DNA of 64,000 bases from Rhodovulum sp. (GTDB lineage Bacteria > Pseudomonadota > Alphaproteobacteria > Rhodobacterales > Rhodobacteraceae), in NCBI GenBank assembly GCA_002706605.1, contig PALT01000005.1:284119-348118 (forward strand). The letters run 5' to 3'. This document shows, one piece after another, positions 45,102-53,725 of the stretch. The translations under genes and the position numbers were made by a program. How positions within the stretch are numbered: the first letter of the stretch is position 1; each line of letters begins with the position of its first letter. The notes beneath the pieces were generated by a model, which was not told the DNA's origin, did no database searches, and saw only the letters and a program-made list of their open reading frames with translations.

Positions 45102-45128
45102 AAAAGCCCCGGCAATTTGCCGAGGCTT
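45102..45128 (-). terminator. Intrinsic terminator after lon
   Basis: On the minus strand AAGCCTCGGC pairs with GCCGGGGCTT (10 bp, one U-G, loop AAATT) and is followed by TTTTC. It starts about 29 bases after the lon stop. Confidence 0.8.
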
Positions 45129-45156
45129 ATTTTAGGTCAGGTCCGGTAGTGCCCTG

Positions 45157-47565
45157 TTAATGTGCAATCGCACCGGCACCCGCGCGGGATTTCTCAAGCG
45201 CGGCCTTGGCGGCGGCCTCTTCAGCCGCCTCATCCCATTCGATCGCCTCGGGCTGACGGATCAGGGCATGACCCAGAACCTCACGCACGTGGCTGACCGG
45301 AATGATCGTCAGACCCTCTTTGACGTTGTCCGGAATTTCCGGCAGGTCCTTGGCGTTTTCCTCAGGGATGAGAACGGTTTTGATCCCGCCCCGCAGCGCC
45401 GCGAGCAGCTTTTCCTTGAGCCCGCCGATGGCCAGCACATTCCCGCGCAGCGTGACCTCGCCGGTCATGGCGATGTCCTTGCGCACCGGGATACCGGTCA
45501 GGACCGATACGATCGACGTCACCATGGCGATACCCGCGCTGGGGCCGTCCTTGGGCGTTGCGCCTTCGGGCACGTGGACGTGGATGTCCAGCGTGTCAAA
45601 GCGCGGCGGCTTGACCCCGATCTCGGGCGAGATCGAGCGCACGAACGAGCTTGCCGCGTCGATGGATTCCTTCATCACATCGCCAAGCTTACCCGTGGTT
45701 TTCATCCGACCCTTACCGGGAAGGCGCAGCGCCTCAATCGACAAGAGGTCGCCCCCCACGCTGGTCCAGGCCAGACCGGTGACAACACCGACCTGATCCT
45801 CTTTCTCGGCCAGACCATAGCGGAACTTTTTCACACCCAAGAAATCTTCGAGATTCTCGGGGGTTACCGCCACATGTTCAGCCTCTTTCTTAACCAGCTT
45901 GGTGACCGCCTTGCGGGCCAGCTTGCCGATCTCACGCTCAAGGTTCCGCACGCCCGCCTCACGGGTATAGGTGCGGATCATCTCTTGCAGCGCCTCATCG
46001 GTGACCTCGAATTCACCTTTGCGCAGGCCGTGGTTCTTGACCTGTTTGCTGACAAGGTGCTGTTTCGCGATCTCGCGCTTTTCGTCCTCGGTGTAGCCAG
46101 ACAAGCTAATGATTTCCATCCGGTCAAGCAGTGGCCCAGGCATGTTATAGCTGTTGGCCGTGGTCAGGAACATCACGTTGCTGAGGTCATATTCGACCTC
46201 CAGATAGTGATCGACAAAGGTGCCGTTCTGTTCCGGATCCAGAACCTCAAGCATGGCCGACGCGGGATCGCCACGGAAGTCCTGACCCATCTTGTCGATC
46301 TCATCGAGCAGGATTAGCGGGTTCGTGGTTTTCGCCTTTTTCAGCGCCTGAATGATCTTACCGGGCATCGAGCCGATATAGGTCCGACGGTGGCCGCGGA
46401 TTTCGCTTTCGTCACGCACACCACCCAGCGAGATGCGAATGAACTCGCGCCCCGTGGCTTTGGCGACCGATTTCCCCAGCGAGGTTTTACCAACGCCCGG
46501 CGGTCCGACGAGGCACAGGATCGGCCCCTTCAATTTCGCACTGCGCTGTTGCACGGCGAGGTATTCGACGATGCGTTCCTTGACCTTTTCCAGACCATAG
46601 TGATCGGCGTCCAGAATGTCCTGCGCACGGCCCAGATCCTTTTTCACGCGGGATTTGACGCCCCACGGGATCGAAAGCATCCAGTCCAGATAGTTGCGGA
46701 CGACGGTGGCCTCGGCGGACATCGGCGACATGGACTTCAGCTTTTTGACCTCGGCCTCGACCTTTTCCTTGGCCTCTTTGGACAGCTTGGTCGCCGCGAT
46801 CTTTTCCTCGATCTCGGCGATCTCGTTTGCGCCCTCTTCGCCGTCGCCCAGTTCCTTCTGAATGGCCTTCATCTGCTCATTCAGATAGTATTCGCGCTGG
46901 GTGCGCTCCATCTGGGATTTAACGCGGGTTTTGATCTTTTTCTCGACTTGCAGGACACTCATCTCGCCCTGCATCAGGCCGAAAATCATCTCCAGACGCT
47001 CGGCAACCGACAGGGTTTCCAGCAGGTCCTGTTTCTTGTCGACATCAATCCCCAGATGCCCCGCGACCAGATCGGCCAGCTTGGCAGGCTCTTCCGTTTC
47101 GGAAACGGTGGTCAGCGCCTCTTCGGGGATGTTTTTCTTGATCTTGGCGTAACGCTCAAACTCTTCGCCGACCGAACGCAACAGCGCCTCGACCGTCGCC
47201 TCATCGCCCAGTTCCTCATGCAGGATCTCGGCGCGGGCCTCGAAATAGTCCTCGTTGTCCAGAAAATCGGTGATCTGCACGCGCGTTTTGCCCTCGACCA
47301 GAACCTTGACGGTGCCATCGGGCAGTTTCAGCAGTTGCAGAACATTGGCCAGAACGCCAACGCGGTAAATACCGTCGGCGGTCGGTTCGTCTACGGCCGG
47401 GTCGATCTGGCTGGACAGCAGGATCTGCTTGTCATCCGCCATGACCTCCTCAAGGGCGCGAACCGATTTTTCCCGACCGACAAACAGCGGGACGATCATG
47501 TGCGGGAACACAACGATATCGCGCAGCGGCAGTACAGGGTAGGTTTGGTTCAGGTCTTGATGCAT
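45157..47565 (-). CDS. lon: ATP-dependent protease La (Lon)
   Basis: An 802-residue Lon protease. The N-terminal substrate-binding domain begins YPVLPLRDIVVFPHMIVPLF. The AAA+ module has Walker A GPPGVGKTSLGKS, Walker B ILLDEIDKMG and the sensor region. The protease domain shows the catalytic serine in PKDGPSAGIAMVTS and the lysine in GLKEKLLAALRGGIK. It degrades misfolded and regulatory proteins in the cytoplasm. A candidate heat-shock promoter lies upstream. Confidence 0.97.
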   Translation of the reverse strand: MHQDLNQTYPVLPLRDIVVFPHMIVPLFVGREKSVRALEEVMADDKQILLSSQIDPAVDEPTADGIYRVGVLANVLQLLKLPDGTVKVLVEGKTRVQITDFLDNEDYFEARAEILHEELGDEATVEALLRSVGEEFERYAKIKKNIPEEALTTVSETEEPAKLADLVAGHLGIDVDKKQDLLETLSVAERLEMIFGLMQGEMSVLQVEKKIKTRVKSQMERTQREYYLNEQMKAIQKELGDGEEGANEIAEIEEKIAATKLSKEAKEKVEAEVKKLKSMSPMSAEATVVRNYLDWMLSIPWGVKSRVKKDLGRAQDILDADHYGLEKVKERIVEYLAVQQRSAKLKGPILCLVGPPGVGKTSLGKSVAKATGREFIRISLGGVRDESEIRGHRRTYIGSMPGKIIQALKKAKTTNPLILLDEIDKMGQDFRGDPASAMLEVLDPEQNGTFVDHYLEVEYDLSNVMFLTTANSYNMPGPLLDRMEIISLSGYTEDEKREIAKQHLVSKQVKNHGLRKGEFEVTDEALQEMIRTYTREAGVRNLEREIGKLARKAVTKLVKKEAEHVAVTPENLEDFLGVKKFRYGLAEKEDQVGVVTGLAWTSVGGDLLSIEALRLPGKGRMKTTGKLGDVMKESIDAASSFVRSISPEIGVKPPRFDTLDIHVHVPEGATPKDGPSAGIAMVTSIVSVLTGIPVRKDIAMTGEVTLRGNVLAIGGLKEKLLAALRGGIKTVLIPEENAKDLPEIPDNVKEGLTIIPVSHVREVLGHALIRQPEAIEWDEAAEEAAAKAALEKSRAGAGAIAH

Positions 47566-47865
47566 TCCATATCCTCAATCAGCAAGAGAGAACTGCCCCG
47601 ATCCTCGGCGGCGTTGTCCCTCTCCAAGTCACATTTAACTTGGGCGTGATGCGGCGTTTTTCAACCGGCCCGTTAAAATGCGACAGTTGTGTAACTGTGC
47701 CTCTTGGCACGAACAGGCACAAGGCCGATCTTGGTCCCAGAGGGCGCAAAATCGGGCAATTTCCCTATCAACGACGCATTTTCATGCGCCCGCGTTCACG
47801 GCTGTCGCGCCACAGGTGCAGACCCCGTGCCAAGTCCAACGGGGACGCGAACAATCATGTGGGTT
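47566..47865. other. Intergenic region upstream of lon
   Basis: A 300-base region between tgt and lon, both on the minus strand. Apart from a weak heat-shock-like promoter (47638-47665) and a GC-rich dyad CCCCGT/ACGGGG near 47823-47844 just past the tgt stop, I see no gene or repeat in it. Confidence 0.5.
47638..47665 (-). promoter_or_regulatory. Possible RpoH-type promoter for lon
   Basis: On the minus strand GTTGAA (47665-47660) is followed after 15 bases by CCCAAGT (47644-47638). This is similar to, but not a full match for, the alphaproteobacterial heat-shock pattern CTTGAA with CCCAT-like -10. It is about 75 bases upstream of lon. Confidence 0.3.
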
Positions 47866-48996
47866 TTAGAGACGTTCAATATCGCCCGATGCGTGTTCGG
47901 CGTGGAATGCCGTCTCAAACGCGTCAAAGGTTCCGGCGGCAATCGCGTCGCGCATTTCCTGCATAAGCTCTTGATAATAATGCAGGTTATGCCACGTCAA
48001 CAGCATCCCGCAAATCATCTCTCCCGACCGGTAAACGTGGTGCAGATAGGCGCGGCTATAGTTCGAACAGGCCGGACAGGTGCAATTTTCGTCCAAGGGG
48101 CGCGGATCATCGGCGTGACGCGCGTTTTTGATGTTCACCTGACCACGGCGCGTCCAGGCCTGACCGGTCCGGCCAGATCGGCTGGGCAGCACACAGTCCA
48201 TCATGTCGATGCCGCGCTTGACGGCCCCCACGATGTCATCGGGTTTGCCCACCCCCATCAGATAGCGCGGCTTGTCCTCGGGCAGGTATCCGGGCGCGTA
48301 ATCCAGCACACCGAACATCGCCTCTTGGCCCTCGCCCACGGCCAGACCGCCCACCGCATAGCCGTCAAAGCCGATCTCGGTCAGGGCCTTGGCGCTCTCT
48401 TCGCGCAGGTGGGGTGTGACACCGCCCTGCATGATCCCGAACAGAGCATGACCCGGCCGGTCCCCGAACGCATCGCGTGACCGTTGCGCCCACCGCATGG
48501 ACAGGCGCATGCTCTCGGCCACCGCCATTTCCGTGGCGGGCAAGGCGGGGCATTCGTCAAAACACATCACGATGTCCGAGCCCAGCAGGCGCTGAATCTC
48601 CATGCTGCGTTCGGGCGTCAATTCATGGCGCGAGCCGTCGATATGGCTTTTGAAGGTCACGCCCTTTTCCGTCAGCTTGCGCAGATCGGCCAGCGACATC
48701 ACCTGAAACCCGCCACTGTCGGTCAGGATCGGCTTGTCCCAATTCATGAACTTGTGCAGCCCGCCCAGACGGTCGACACGTTCCGCCGTAGGCCGTAGCA
48801 TCAGGTGATATGTATTGCCCAGCAGGATATCAGCACCGGTCGCGGCCACGCTCTCGGGCAACATCGCCTTGACCGTCGCGGCGGTGCCCACAGGCATGAA
48901 CGCGGGCGTGCGAATATCGCCGCGCGGGGTCGAGATTACACCTGTGCGCGCTTTTCCATCTGTCGCCTTCACATCGAAGTTGAACCGATCCGCCAT
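47866..48996 (-). CDS. tgt: tRNA-guanine transglycosylase
   Basis: A 376-residue TGT. Marks are [28 protein letters not shown], the nucleophile segment [27 protein letters not shown] and the zinc site [20 protein letters not shown]. It exchanges guanine 34 for preQ1 in GUN-anticodon tRNAs, including the tRNA-Asp(GTC) encoded twice in this window. queA, the next enzyme of the route, is at 13016-14065. The start at 48996 ([20 protein letters not shown]) is the conserved N-terminus; a 67-residue upstream extension is rejected. Confidence 0.95.
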   Translation of the reverse strand: MADRFNFDVKATDGKARTGVISTPRGDIRTPAFMPVGTAATVKAMLPESVAATGADILLGNTYHLMLRPTAERVDRLGGLHKFMNWDKPILTDSGGFQVMSLADLRKLTEKGVTFKSHIDGSRHELTPERSMEIQRLLGSDIVMCFDECPALPATEMAVAESMRLSMRWAQRSRDAFGDRPGHALFGIMQGGVTPHLREESAKALTEIGFDGYAVGGLAVGEGQEAMFGVLDYAPGYLPEDKPRYLMGVGKPDDIVGAVKRGIDMMDCVLPSRSGRTGQAWTRRGQVNIKNARHADDPRPLDENCTCPACSNYSRAYLHHVYRSGEMICGMLLTWHNLHYYQELMQEMRDAIAAGTFDAFETAFHAEHASGDIERL

Positions 48997-49067
48997 ATCT
49001 GATCCTGCATGAACTGAAACAGAACGCCGGTATAGGCGATTCTGAGCGAATGCCAAGGAGGCTTGCC

Positions 49068-50489
49068 ATGACGAACGACCCGAACACGCCCGATTTCCGT
49101 CTGGGGTGGGAAGAATGGTGCGCCCTGCCCGGTCTGGGCCTGCCCGCGTTGAAGGCCAAGGTCGATACCGGCGCAAAAACGTCTGCCCTGCACGCAAGCG
49201 AGATCGAACCCTTTGGCCCCTCGGCGCGTCCGCGCGTTCGGTTTAACGTCTCGCCCGTGCCCGGTCGCCCCGACATCGCGATCACCTGTTCGGCGGAGGT
49301 CGTGGACCGGCGCGAGGTCACATCGTCCAACGGCGAGACCGAGTTGCGCTATGTCATCACGACGCCCATGCGCATGGGCGACCGCGAATGGCCGGTCGAG
49401 ATCACCCTGACCGATCGCGGTTCGATGGCCTATCGCATGCTGCTGGGCCGTCAGGCCTTTGACGAGGAAACCGTCATCAGCCCCGGTGAGAGCTTTTGCC
49501 AACCCGAACTGTCCTTTGACCTTTATCACAGCGCCGAGGTCGCCAAGGTTGCCCCGGCCCGCACCCTGCGCATCGCGGTTCTCAGCCGCGAAGAACACAA
49601 CTATTCCACACAACGGCTTGTGTCCGAGGGCGAAAAGCGCGGCCATGTGGTTGAGGTGATTGATACGTTGCGCTGTTACATGGCGATCAACGCCCTCTCG
49701 CCCGAGGTGCATTACGATGGCAAACGCCTGCCGCGCTATGACGCCGTGATCCCGCGCATCGGCGCCTCGATCACCGGCTATGGCACCTCCGTCGTGCGTC
49801 AGTTCGAAACCATCGGCACCTATTGCCTGAACGGGTCCGAGGGCATCACCGCCAGCCGGGACAAACTATACGCGCACCAAATCCTTGCCCGTCACCGGAT
49901 CGGCATGCCGACGACCGCCTTTGCGGCCTCGCCCAAGGACAACGGCAACCTGATCTCGCTGGTCGGGGGCGCGCCGCTGATCGTCAAGCTGCTGGAAAGC
50001 ACGCAAGGTAAGGGCGTCGTTCTGGCCGAAACCAAAAAGGCCGCCGATTCCGTGATCACCGCGTTTCGCGGGCTCAAGGCCAGCTTTCTGGTCCAGCATT
50101 TCGTCAAAGAAGCCGCAGGTGAGGACATCCGGTGCTTTGTCGTCGGCAATAAGGTCGTCGCGGCGATCAAACGCACCGGCGCCGAGGGCGATTTCCGCTC
50201 AAACCTGCATATGGGTGGCTCGGCCAGCACGGTGCGCATCACCAAAGAGGAACGCGAAACCGCTGTGCGCGCGGCGCGGGCGTTCCGGTTGAACATGGCC
50301 GGTGTGGATATGCTGCGTTCGTCCGAGGGGCCCAAGGTGCTAGAGGTGAACTCCTCCCCCGGTCTGGAAGGCATCGAAAAGGCGACCGGCAAGAACCTGT
50401 CGGGCCTGTTGTTTGATGAGATTGAGCGCCGCGTCCGCCCCGCCCCCGCCCGCAAACCGCGCAAGAAATCGACCGACACGGCGGGATAA
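49068..50489 (+). CDS. rimK: RimB-like protease domain fused to RimK-like glutamate ligase
   Basis: A 473-residue two-domain protein. Residues about 9-150 match the RimB/putative zinc-protease family (PF05618-like): [20 protein letters not shown] carries Asp33-Thr34-Gly35, a retropepsin-type motif. Residues about 165-455 are an ATP-grasp ligase of the RimK family: [56 protein letters not shown] and [20 protein letters not shown]. RimK adds glutamates to ribosomal protein S6 (RpsF); RimB-type proteins are reported to remove them. No rpsF is nearby. The start has AAGGAGG upstream. Confidence 0.85.
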   Translation: MTNDPNTPDFRLGWEEWCALPGLGLPALKAKVDTGAKTSALHASEIEPFGPSARPRVRFNVSPVPGRPDIAITCSAEVVDRREVTSSNGETELRYVITTPMRMGDREWPVEITLTDRGSMAYRMLLGRQAFDEETVISPGESFCQPELSFDLYHSAEVAKVAPARTLRIAVLSREEHNYSTQRLVSEGEKRGHVVEVIDTLRCYMAINALSPEVHYDGKRLPRYDAVIPRIGASITGYGTSVVRQFETIGTYCLNGSEGITASRDKLYAHQILARHRIGMPTTAFAASPKDNGNLISLVGGAPLIVKLLESTQGKGVVLAETKKAADSVITAFRGLKASFLVQHFVKEAAGEDIRCFVVGNKVVAAIKRTGAEGDFRSNLHMGGSASTVRITKEERETAVRAARAFRLNMAGVDMLRSSEGPKVLEVNSSPGLEGIEKATGKNLSGLLFDEIERRVRPAPARKPRKKSTDTAG

Positions 50490-50581
50490 ACACAACCTGC
50501 CCAAGATTGGGGCAAAACGCGCTCTGGACGTCTGCGACGGTAAAACTTATATCTTTGGTCGGAATTAACGAAAGGCCGGAA

Positions 50582-50944
50582 ATGTCCGACTCTCAAGATC
50601 AGATGGAGGGCGCGCCCCTCATCAAACCGTCCAGCACCGATCACCCGCTCTATGACTCGGTGGTTGAGGCCTGTCGCACCGTTTATGACCCCGAGATTCC
50701 GGTGAATATCTTTGATCTGGGTTTGATCTATACGATTGAAATCGATCAGGAAAACGCGGTGAACGTGATCATGTCGCTGACCGCGCCGGGCTGTCCGGTG
50801 GCCGGTGAGATGCCGGGCTGGATCCAAGAGGCCGTCGCGCCGGTCGCGGGCGTCAAGGACGTGGATGTCGAAATCACATGGGACCCACCCTGGGGCATGG
50901 ACATGATGAGCGACGAGGCCCGATTGGAACTGGGCTTTATGTAA
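50582..50944 (+). CDS. sufT: Fe-S assembly protein SufT (MIP18/DUF59 family)
   Basis: A 120-residue protein with the DUF59 core VVEACRTVYDPEIPVNIFDL, MSLTAPGCPVAGEMPGWIQE and DVEITWDPPWGMDMMSDEAR. The cysteine in TAPGCPV and the DPEIPVN motif are those of SufT, an accessory factor for iron-sulfur cluster maturation. Here it is away from a suf operon, but an IscA/SufA-type gene lies 1.5 kb downstream on the same strand. The start at 50582 follows AAAGGCCGGAA. A terminator follows. Confidence 0.88.
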   Translation: MSDSQDQMEGAPLIKPSSTDHPLYDSVVEACRTVYDPEIPVNIFDLGLIYTIEIDQENAVNVIMSLTAPGCPVAGEMPGWIQEAVAPVAGVKDVDVEITWDPPWGMDMMSDEARLELGFM

Positions 50945-50969
50945 GCCGCCCAAACGGACCAAGGTTTAG

Positions 50970-50995
50970 AGGCAACCCAATCGGGTTGCCTTTTT
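50970..50995 (+). terminator. Intrinsic terminator after sufT
   Basis: AGGCAACCC and GGGTTGCC(T) form a 9-bp stem with loop AATC, followed by TTTTT. The stem contains GCAACC-N6-GGTTGC and so is also the first unit of the periodic dyad array in front of satD. Confidence 0.85.
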
Positions 50996-51079
50996 CATTT
51001 CGCAACCGAAAAAGGGTGCACATCACCAAACGCAACCTATATTGGTTGCATTTCGACACATGCACCCTATTATGGATGC
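50972..51079. repeat. Array of four 18-bp dyads at an exact 30-bp period
   Basis: The units are GCAACC-CAATCG-GGTTGC (50972-50989), GCAACC-GAAAAA-GGGTGC (51002-51019), GCAACC-TATATT-GGTTGC (51032-51049) and GCACCC-TATTAT-GGATGC (51062-51079). Each is 18 bp and each gap is 12 bp, so the centres are 30 bp apart. Unit 1 is the sufT terminator stem; unit 4 ends one base before the satD start codon. The pattern suggests cooperative binding sites of a dimeric regulator. Confidence 0.85.
51046..51073 (+). promoter_or_regulatory. Probable satD promoter inside the dyad array
   Basis: TATTAT (51068-51073), the centre of dyad 4, is a good -10 box; TTGCAT (51046-51051), overlapping dyad 3, lies 16 bases upstream. 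Transcription would begin about 51080, the A of the satD ATG. No purine-rich ribosome binding site is present, so the message may be leaderless. Confidence 0.5.
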
Positions 51080-51709
51080 ATGAGTGAACCCCAAACCATA
51101 GCCGTCCTGACCGGCGATCTGATCAACTCCACGGCCCTTGGGCCCGCGGGGATCGACCGCGCGATGGACGCCCTGCGCGATGCCGCCCAAACGGTTGAGG
51201 GCTGGGGCATCTGCGGCCCCCTGCATTTCACCCGCCACCGTGGCGATGGCTGGCAGATCGTGGTGGACGCCCCCCGATACGCCCTGCGCGTGGCGGTCAT
51301 GTTGCGCGCCACCCTGCGCGCGATGGGGGCCGACACCTATATCGGCATCGCAGAAGGCCCTGTCGATCATCCCGTTGGGCCCAATTTGAACACCGAAAAC
51401 GGGCCGGTGTTTGCCATGTCTGGGCGCGCTCTGGAGAATGCGAAAACCTCGGACTACGCCATCAACCACACGGGCCAAGCGGCCCAAGGTCTGGCGATCC
51501 TGTTGCACCGTATCTGCACCGAATGGACCGGTGTGCAGGCCGCAACCATTGCCGCCGCGATGAGCAATCCGAACAACGATCTGCGCCTGACCGACATTGC
51601 CGAACGCCTCGGAAAATCACGACAGAGCGTGACAAAATCCCTGCAATCGGCATGGTATTGGGACATTACCGACGCACTTTTGCATTTGGAAAATTCTTAC
51701 GATGATTGA
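51080..51709 (+). CDS. SatD family protein (putative regulator)
   Basis: A 209-residue protein resembling the SatD family. It opens IAVLTGDLINSTALGP, a segment like that of nucleotide-cyclase-fold proteins, continues with RHRGDGWQIVVDAP and LRVAVMLRATLRAMGADTYI, and ends with a helix-turn-helix DIAERLGKSRQSVTKSLQSA. The last part suggests DNA binding. The four-dyad array directly upstream is a likely target. It overlaps the DUF3307 gene by eight bases; SatD and DUF3307 are a pair I recall seeing together. The biochemical role is unknown. Confidence 0.78.
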   Translation: MSEPQTIAVLTGDLINSTALGPAGIDRAMDALRDAAQTVEGWGICGPLHFTRHRGDGWQIVVDAPRYALRVAVMLRATLRAMGADTYIGIAEGPVDHPVGPNLNTENGPVFAMSGRALENAKTSDYAINHTGQAAQGLAILLHRICTEWTGVQAATIAAAMSNPNNDLRLTDIAERLGKSRQSVTKSLQSAWYWDITDALLHLENSYDD

Positions 51710-52430
51710 GACCTTTATCGCCCTGCTGCTGGGCCATGTGCTTGGTGATTTCGTGGTGCAGACCCGCGCGATGGTCGAGAACAAGGCGCGGGCGCGGATG
51801 TTTCTGCTGCACGGGGTGATGGTTCTGATCATGACCATGGCCGCCACCGGCCAGATCGCGCGGTGGGAATTGCTGGCACTGGCGGCGGCGCATATGGCGA
51901 TTGATGCGGTGAAAACCTATCTGGCCCCGCAAAATATCGCCGCGTTTCTGGCGGATCAGGGCGCGCATCTGATCACCCTGATCGCCGCCGCGGCCCTTGT
52001 GCCCGACCTGTGGGCGACCGGCCTCTGGGCCACCCTTCCCGCCCTGCCCGACACCCTCATCGCGCTGATGGCCCTACTCACCGGCGCGATCATCGCGACA
52101 CGTGCAGGCGGGTTTGCGGTCGGCCTGTTGATGGCCCCGATGGCCGCACAGATTGACGCAAACGGCCTGCCTTCTGGCGGAAAACTGATCGGCCTCCTGG
52201 AGCGCGGATTGATCTACGTGATGATTTTGGCCGGCCAACCCGCCGGTATCGGCTTTTTGATCGCCGCCAAATCCGTTCTGCGGTTCGAGGCCACATCCGA
52301 TGAAAAAAAGGCCGAATATGTGATCATCGGCACGCTCGCGTCCTTTGGTTGGGCGATGATCACGGCCTATGCAACTTTGTGGGCGCTTGCGGCCCTTCGC
52401 CCGCTTGCGATTTGGCCAAGCCTTTCCTAA
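51702..52430 (+). CDS. DUF3307 membrane protein
   Basis: A 242-residue membrane protein with about six to seven hydrophobic segments. The opening FIALLLGHVLGDFVVQTRAM and AAAHMAIDAVKTYLA match DUF3307; conserved histidines and aspartates lie in the first helices. A later part resembles a second transmembrane domain (LLERGLIYVMILAGQPAGIG). It is coupled to satD by an eight-base overlap. Function unknown; it may be the membrane partner or target of the SatD-like protein. Confidence 0.75.
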   Translation: MIETFIALLLGHVLGDFVVQTRAMVENKARARMFLLHGVMVLIMTMAATGQIARWELLALAAAHMAIDAVKTYLAPQNIAAFLADQGAHLITLIAAAALVPDLWATGLWATLPALPDTLIALMALLTGAIIATRAGGFAVGLLMAPMAAQIDANGLPSGGKLIGLLERGLIYVMILAGQPAGIGFLIAAKSVLRFEATSDEKKAEYVIIGTLASFGWAMITAYATLWALAALRPLAIWPSLS

Positions 52431-52460
52431 ATTAGGGATACACCAAAAGGACCACGCCAA

Positions 52461-52832
52461 ATGTTCGGAATTCCAGGCAAACAGGCCGTCACCATGACGG
52501 ACGCCGCCGCGAAACAGATCGCCAAGTTGATGGCCAAGGACGGGACACAGGGCCTGCGCATTGGCGTCAAAAAGGGCGGCTGTGCGGGCATGGAATACAC
52601 CATGGACTATGTCGATGCGGTCGATCCCCATGACGAGGTGGTCGAACAGGACGGCGCACGCGTGATGATCGCTCCGATGGCCCAGATGTTCCTGTTCGGG
52701 ACCGAGATCGATTATGAGGTCTCGCTGCTGGAATCCGGGTTCAAGTTCAAGAACCCCAATGTGGTTGATGCCTGTGGTTGCGGTGAATCGATCAAGTTCG
52801 CCGAAATGGACGCCCCCAACCTGCAATCCTGA
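52461..52832 (+). CDS. Iron-sulfur cluster carrier, IscA/SufA family
   Basis: A 123-residue HesB/IscA-type protein. The three cluster-binding cysteines are Cys41 in KKGGCAGMEY and Cys105/Cys107 in DACGCGESI. It accepts and delivers iron-sulfur clusters. AAAAGGACC precedes the start. The gene follows DUF3307 by 30 bases and precedes tpiA; a small palindrome CCTAAATTAGG lies at the DUF3307 stop. Confidence 0.92.
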   Translation: MFGIPGKQAVTMTDAAAKQIAKLMAKDGTQGLRIGVKKGGCAGMEYTMDYVDAVDPHDEVVEQDGARVMIAPMAQMFLFGTEIDYEVSLLESGFKFKNPNVVDACGCGESIKFAEMDAPNLQS

Positions 52833-52870
52833 CCTGCGCGCGTTTCTCGCATTCCCCTCGTCCGCGTTCT

Positions 52871-52886
52871 GGCCTATCCATAGGCC
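52871..52886. repeat. 16-bp palindrome upstream of tpiA
   Basis: GGCCTAT and ATAGGCC are perfect 7-base arms with only CC between them, 28 bases before the tpiA start. The loop is too short for a stable hairpin, so a protein site is more likely. Confidence 0.35.
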
Positions 52887-52913
52887 AACGAACCATAAAG
52901 ACCGGAGGGGATG

Positions 52914-53654
52914 ATGCGTAAACTGGCTGCTGGGAACTGGAAAATGAATGGCACGGCCACAGAGCTGGCCGAGGTTGACGCGCTGGTCGCGGCCCATGGT
53001 GCGCCAAGCGTGGACATCCTGCTCTGCCCCCCTGCCACCCTGTTGTCGCGCATGTCCGATCGTGCGGGCGACGCGATTGCCACCGGCGGTCAGGACTGTC
53101 ACGCAAATGTCTCGGGCGCGCATACCGGCGATATCGCGGCGGATATGCTGGTCGATGCGGGTGCGGGCTATGTGATCCTCGGCCATTCTGAACGCCGTAC
53201 CGATCACGGCGAAACCGACGCCATTGTCGCCGCGAAATCCACCGCTGCCTATAACGCCGGCCTGATTGCGGTGATCTGTGTGGGCGAAACCGAAGGTGAA
53301 CGCGACGCAGGCGACACCCTGAACGTCATCGCGGCGCAACTGGCCAACTCGGTCCCCGATGCGGCCAACGGCGCGAACACCGTCATCGCCTATGAACCCG
53401 TCTGGGCCATCGGCACGGGCCGCGTTCCGACGCTTGAGCAGATCGTCGAGGTCCACGACAAAATGCGCGCGGGTCTAGTCGCCCGCTTTGGCGAGACGGC
53501 CAAGGACATGCGCCTGCTCTACGGCGGGTCGGTGAAACCGTCGAACGCGGATGAGATCTTCGCGATCGCCAACGTCGACGGCGCCTTGGTTGGCGGCGCG
53601 TCACTCAAGGCCAGCGATTTCTCGGCCATCATCACCGCCCTCGAAAACGCCTGA
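52914..53654 (+). CDS. tpiA: Triose-phosphate isomerase
   Basis: A 246-residue TIM. Active-site residues are seen in GNWKMNG (Lys10), VILGHSERR (catalytic His) and AYEPVWAIGTG (catalytic Glu); the phosphate loop is LYGGSVKP. It interconverts dihydroxyacetone phosphate and glyceraldehyde 3-phosphate. Of two adjacent ATGs (52911, 52914) the second is better spaced from GGAGGGG. Confidence 0.97.
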   Translation: MRKLAAGNWKMNGTATELAEVDALVAAHGAPSVDILLCPPATLLSRMSDRAGDAIATGGQDCHANVSGAHTGDIAADMLVDAGAGYVILGHSERRTDHGETDAIVAAKSTAAYNAGLIAVICVGETEGERDAGDTLNVIAAQLANSVPDAANGANTVIAYEPVWAIGTGRVPTLEQIVEVHDKMRAGLVARFGETAKDMRLLYGGSVKPSNADEIFAIANVDGALVGGASLKASDFSAIITALENA

Positions 53655-53693
53655 GCGCACCCGACGGTTGAAACATCACAAGCTTAAATCTAG

Positions 53694-53725
53694 GCTCATC
53701 CGAGAAACACCCTTTTCGGATGAGC
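53694..53725 (+). promoter_or_regulatory. Perfect 10-bp stem over the start region of the MrcB-N/HNH gene
   Basis: GCTCATCCGA (53694-53703) and TCGGATGAGC (53716-53725) pair perfectly around a 12-base loop. The right arm contains the ATG at 53720 and the GGATGAG that would serve as binding site for an ATG at 53729. No T run follows, so translation control is more likely than termination. Confidence 0.55.
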
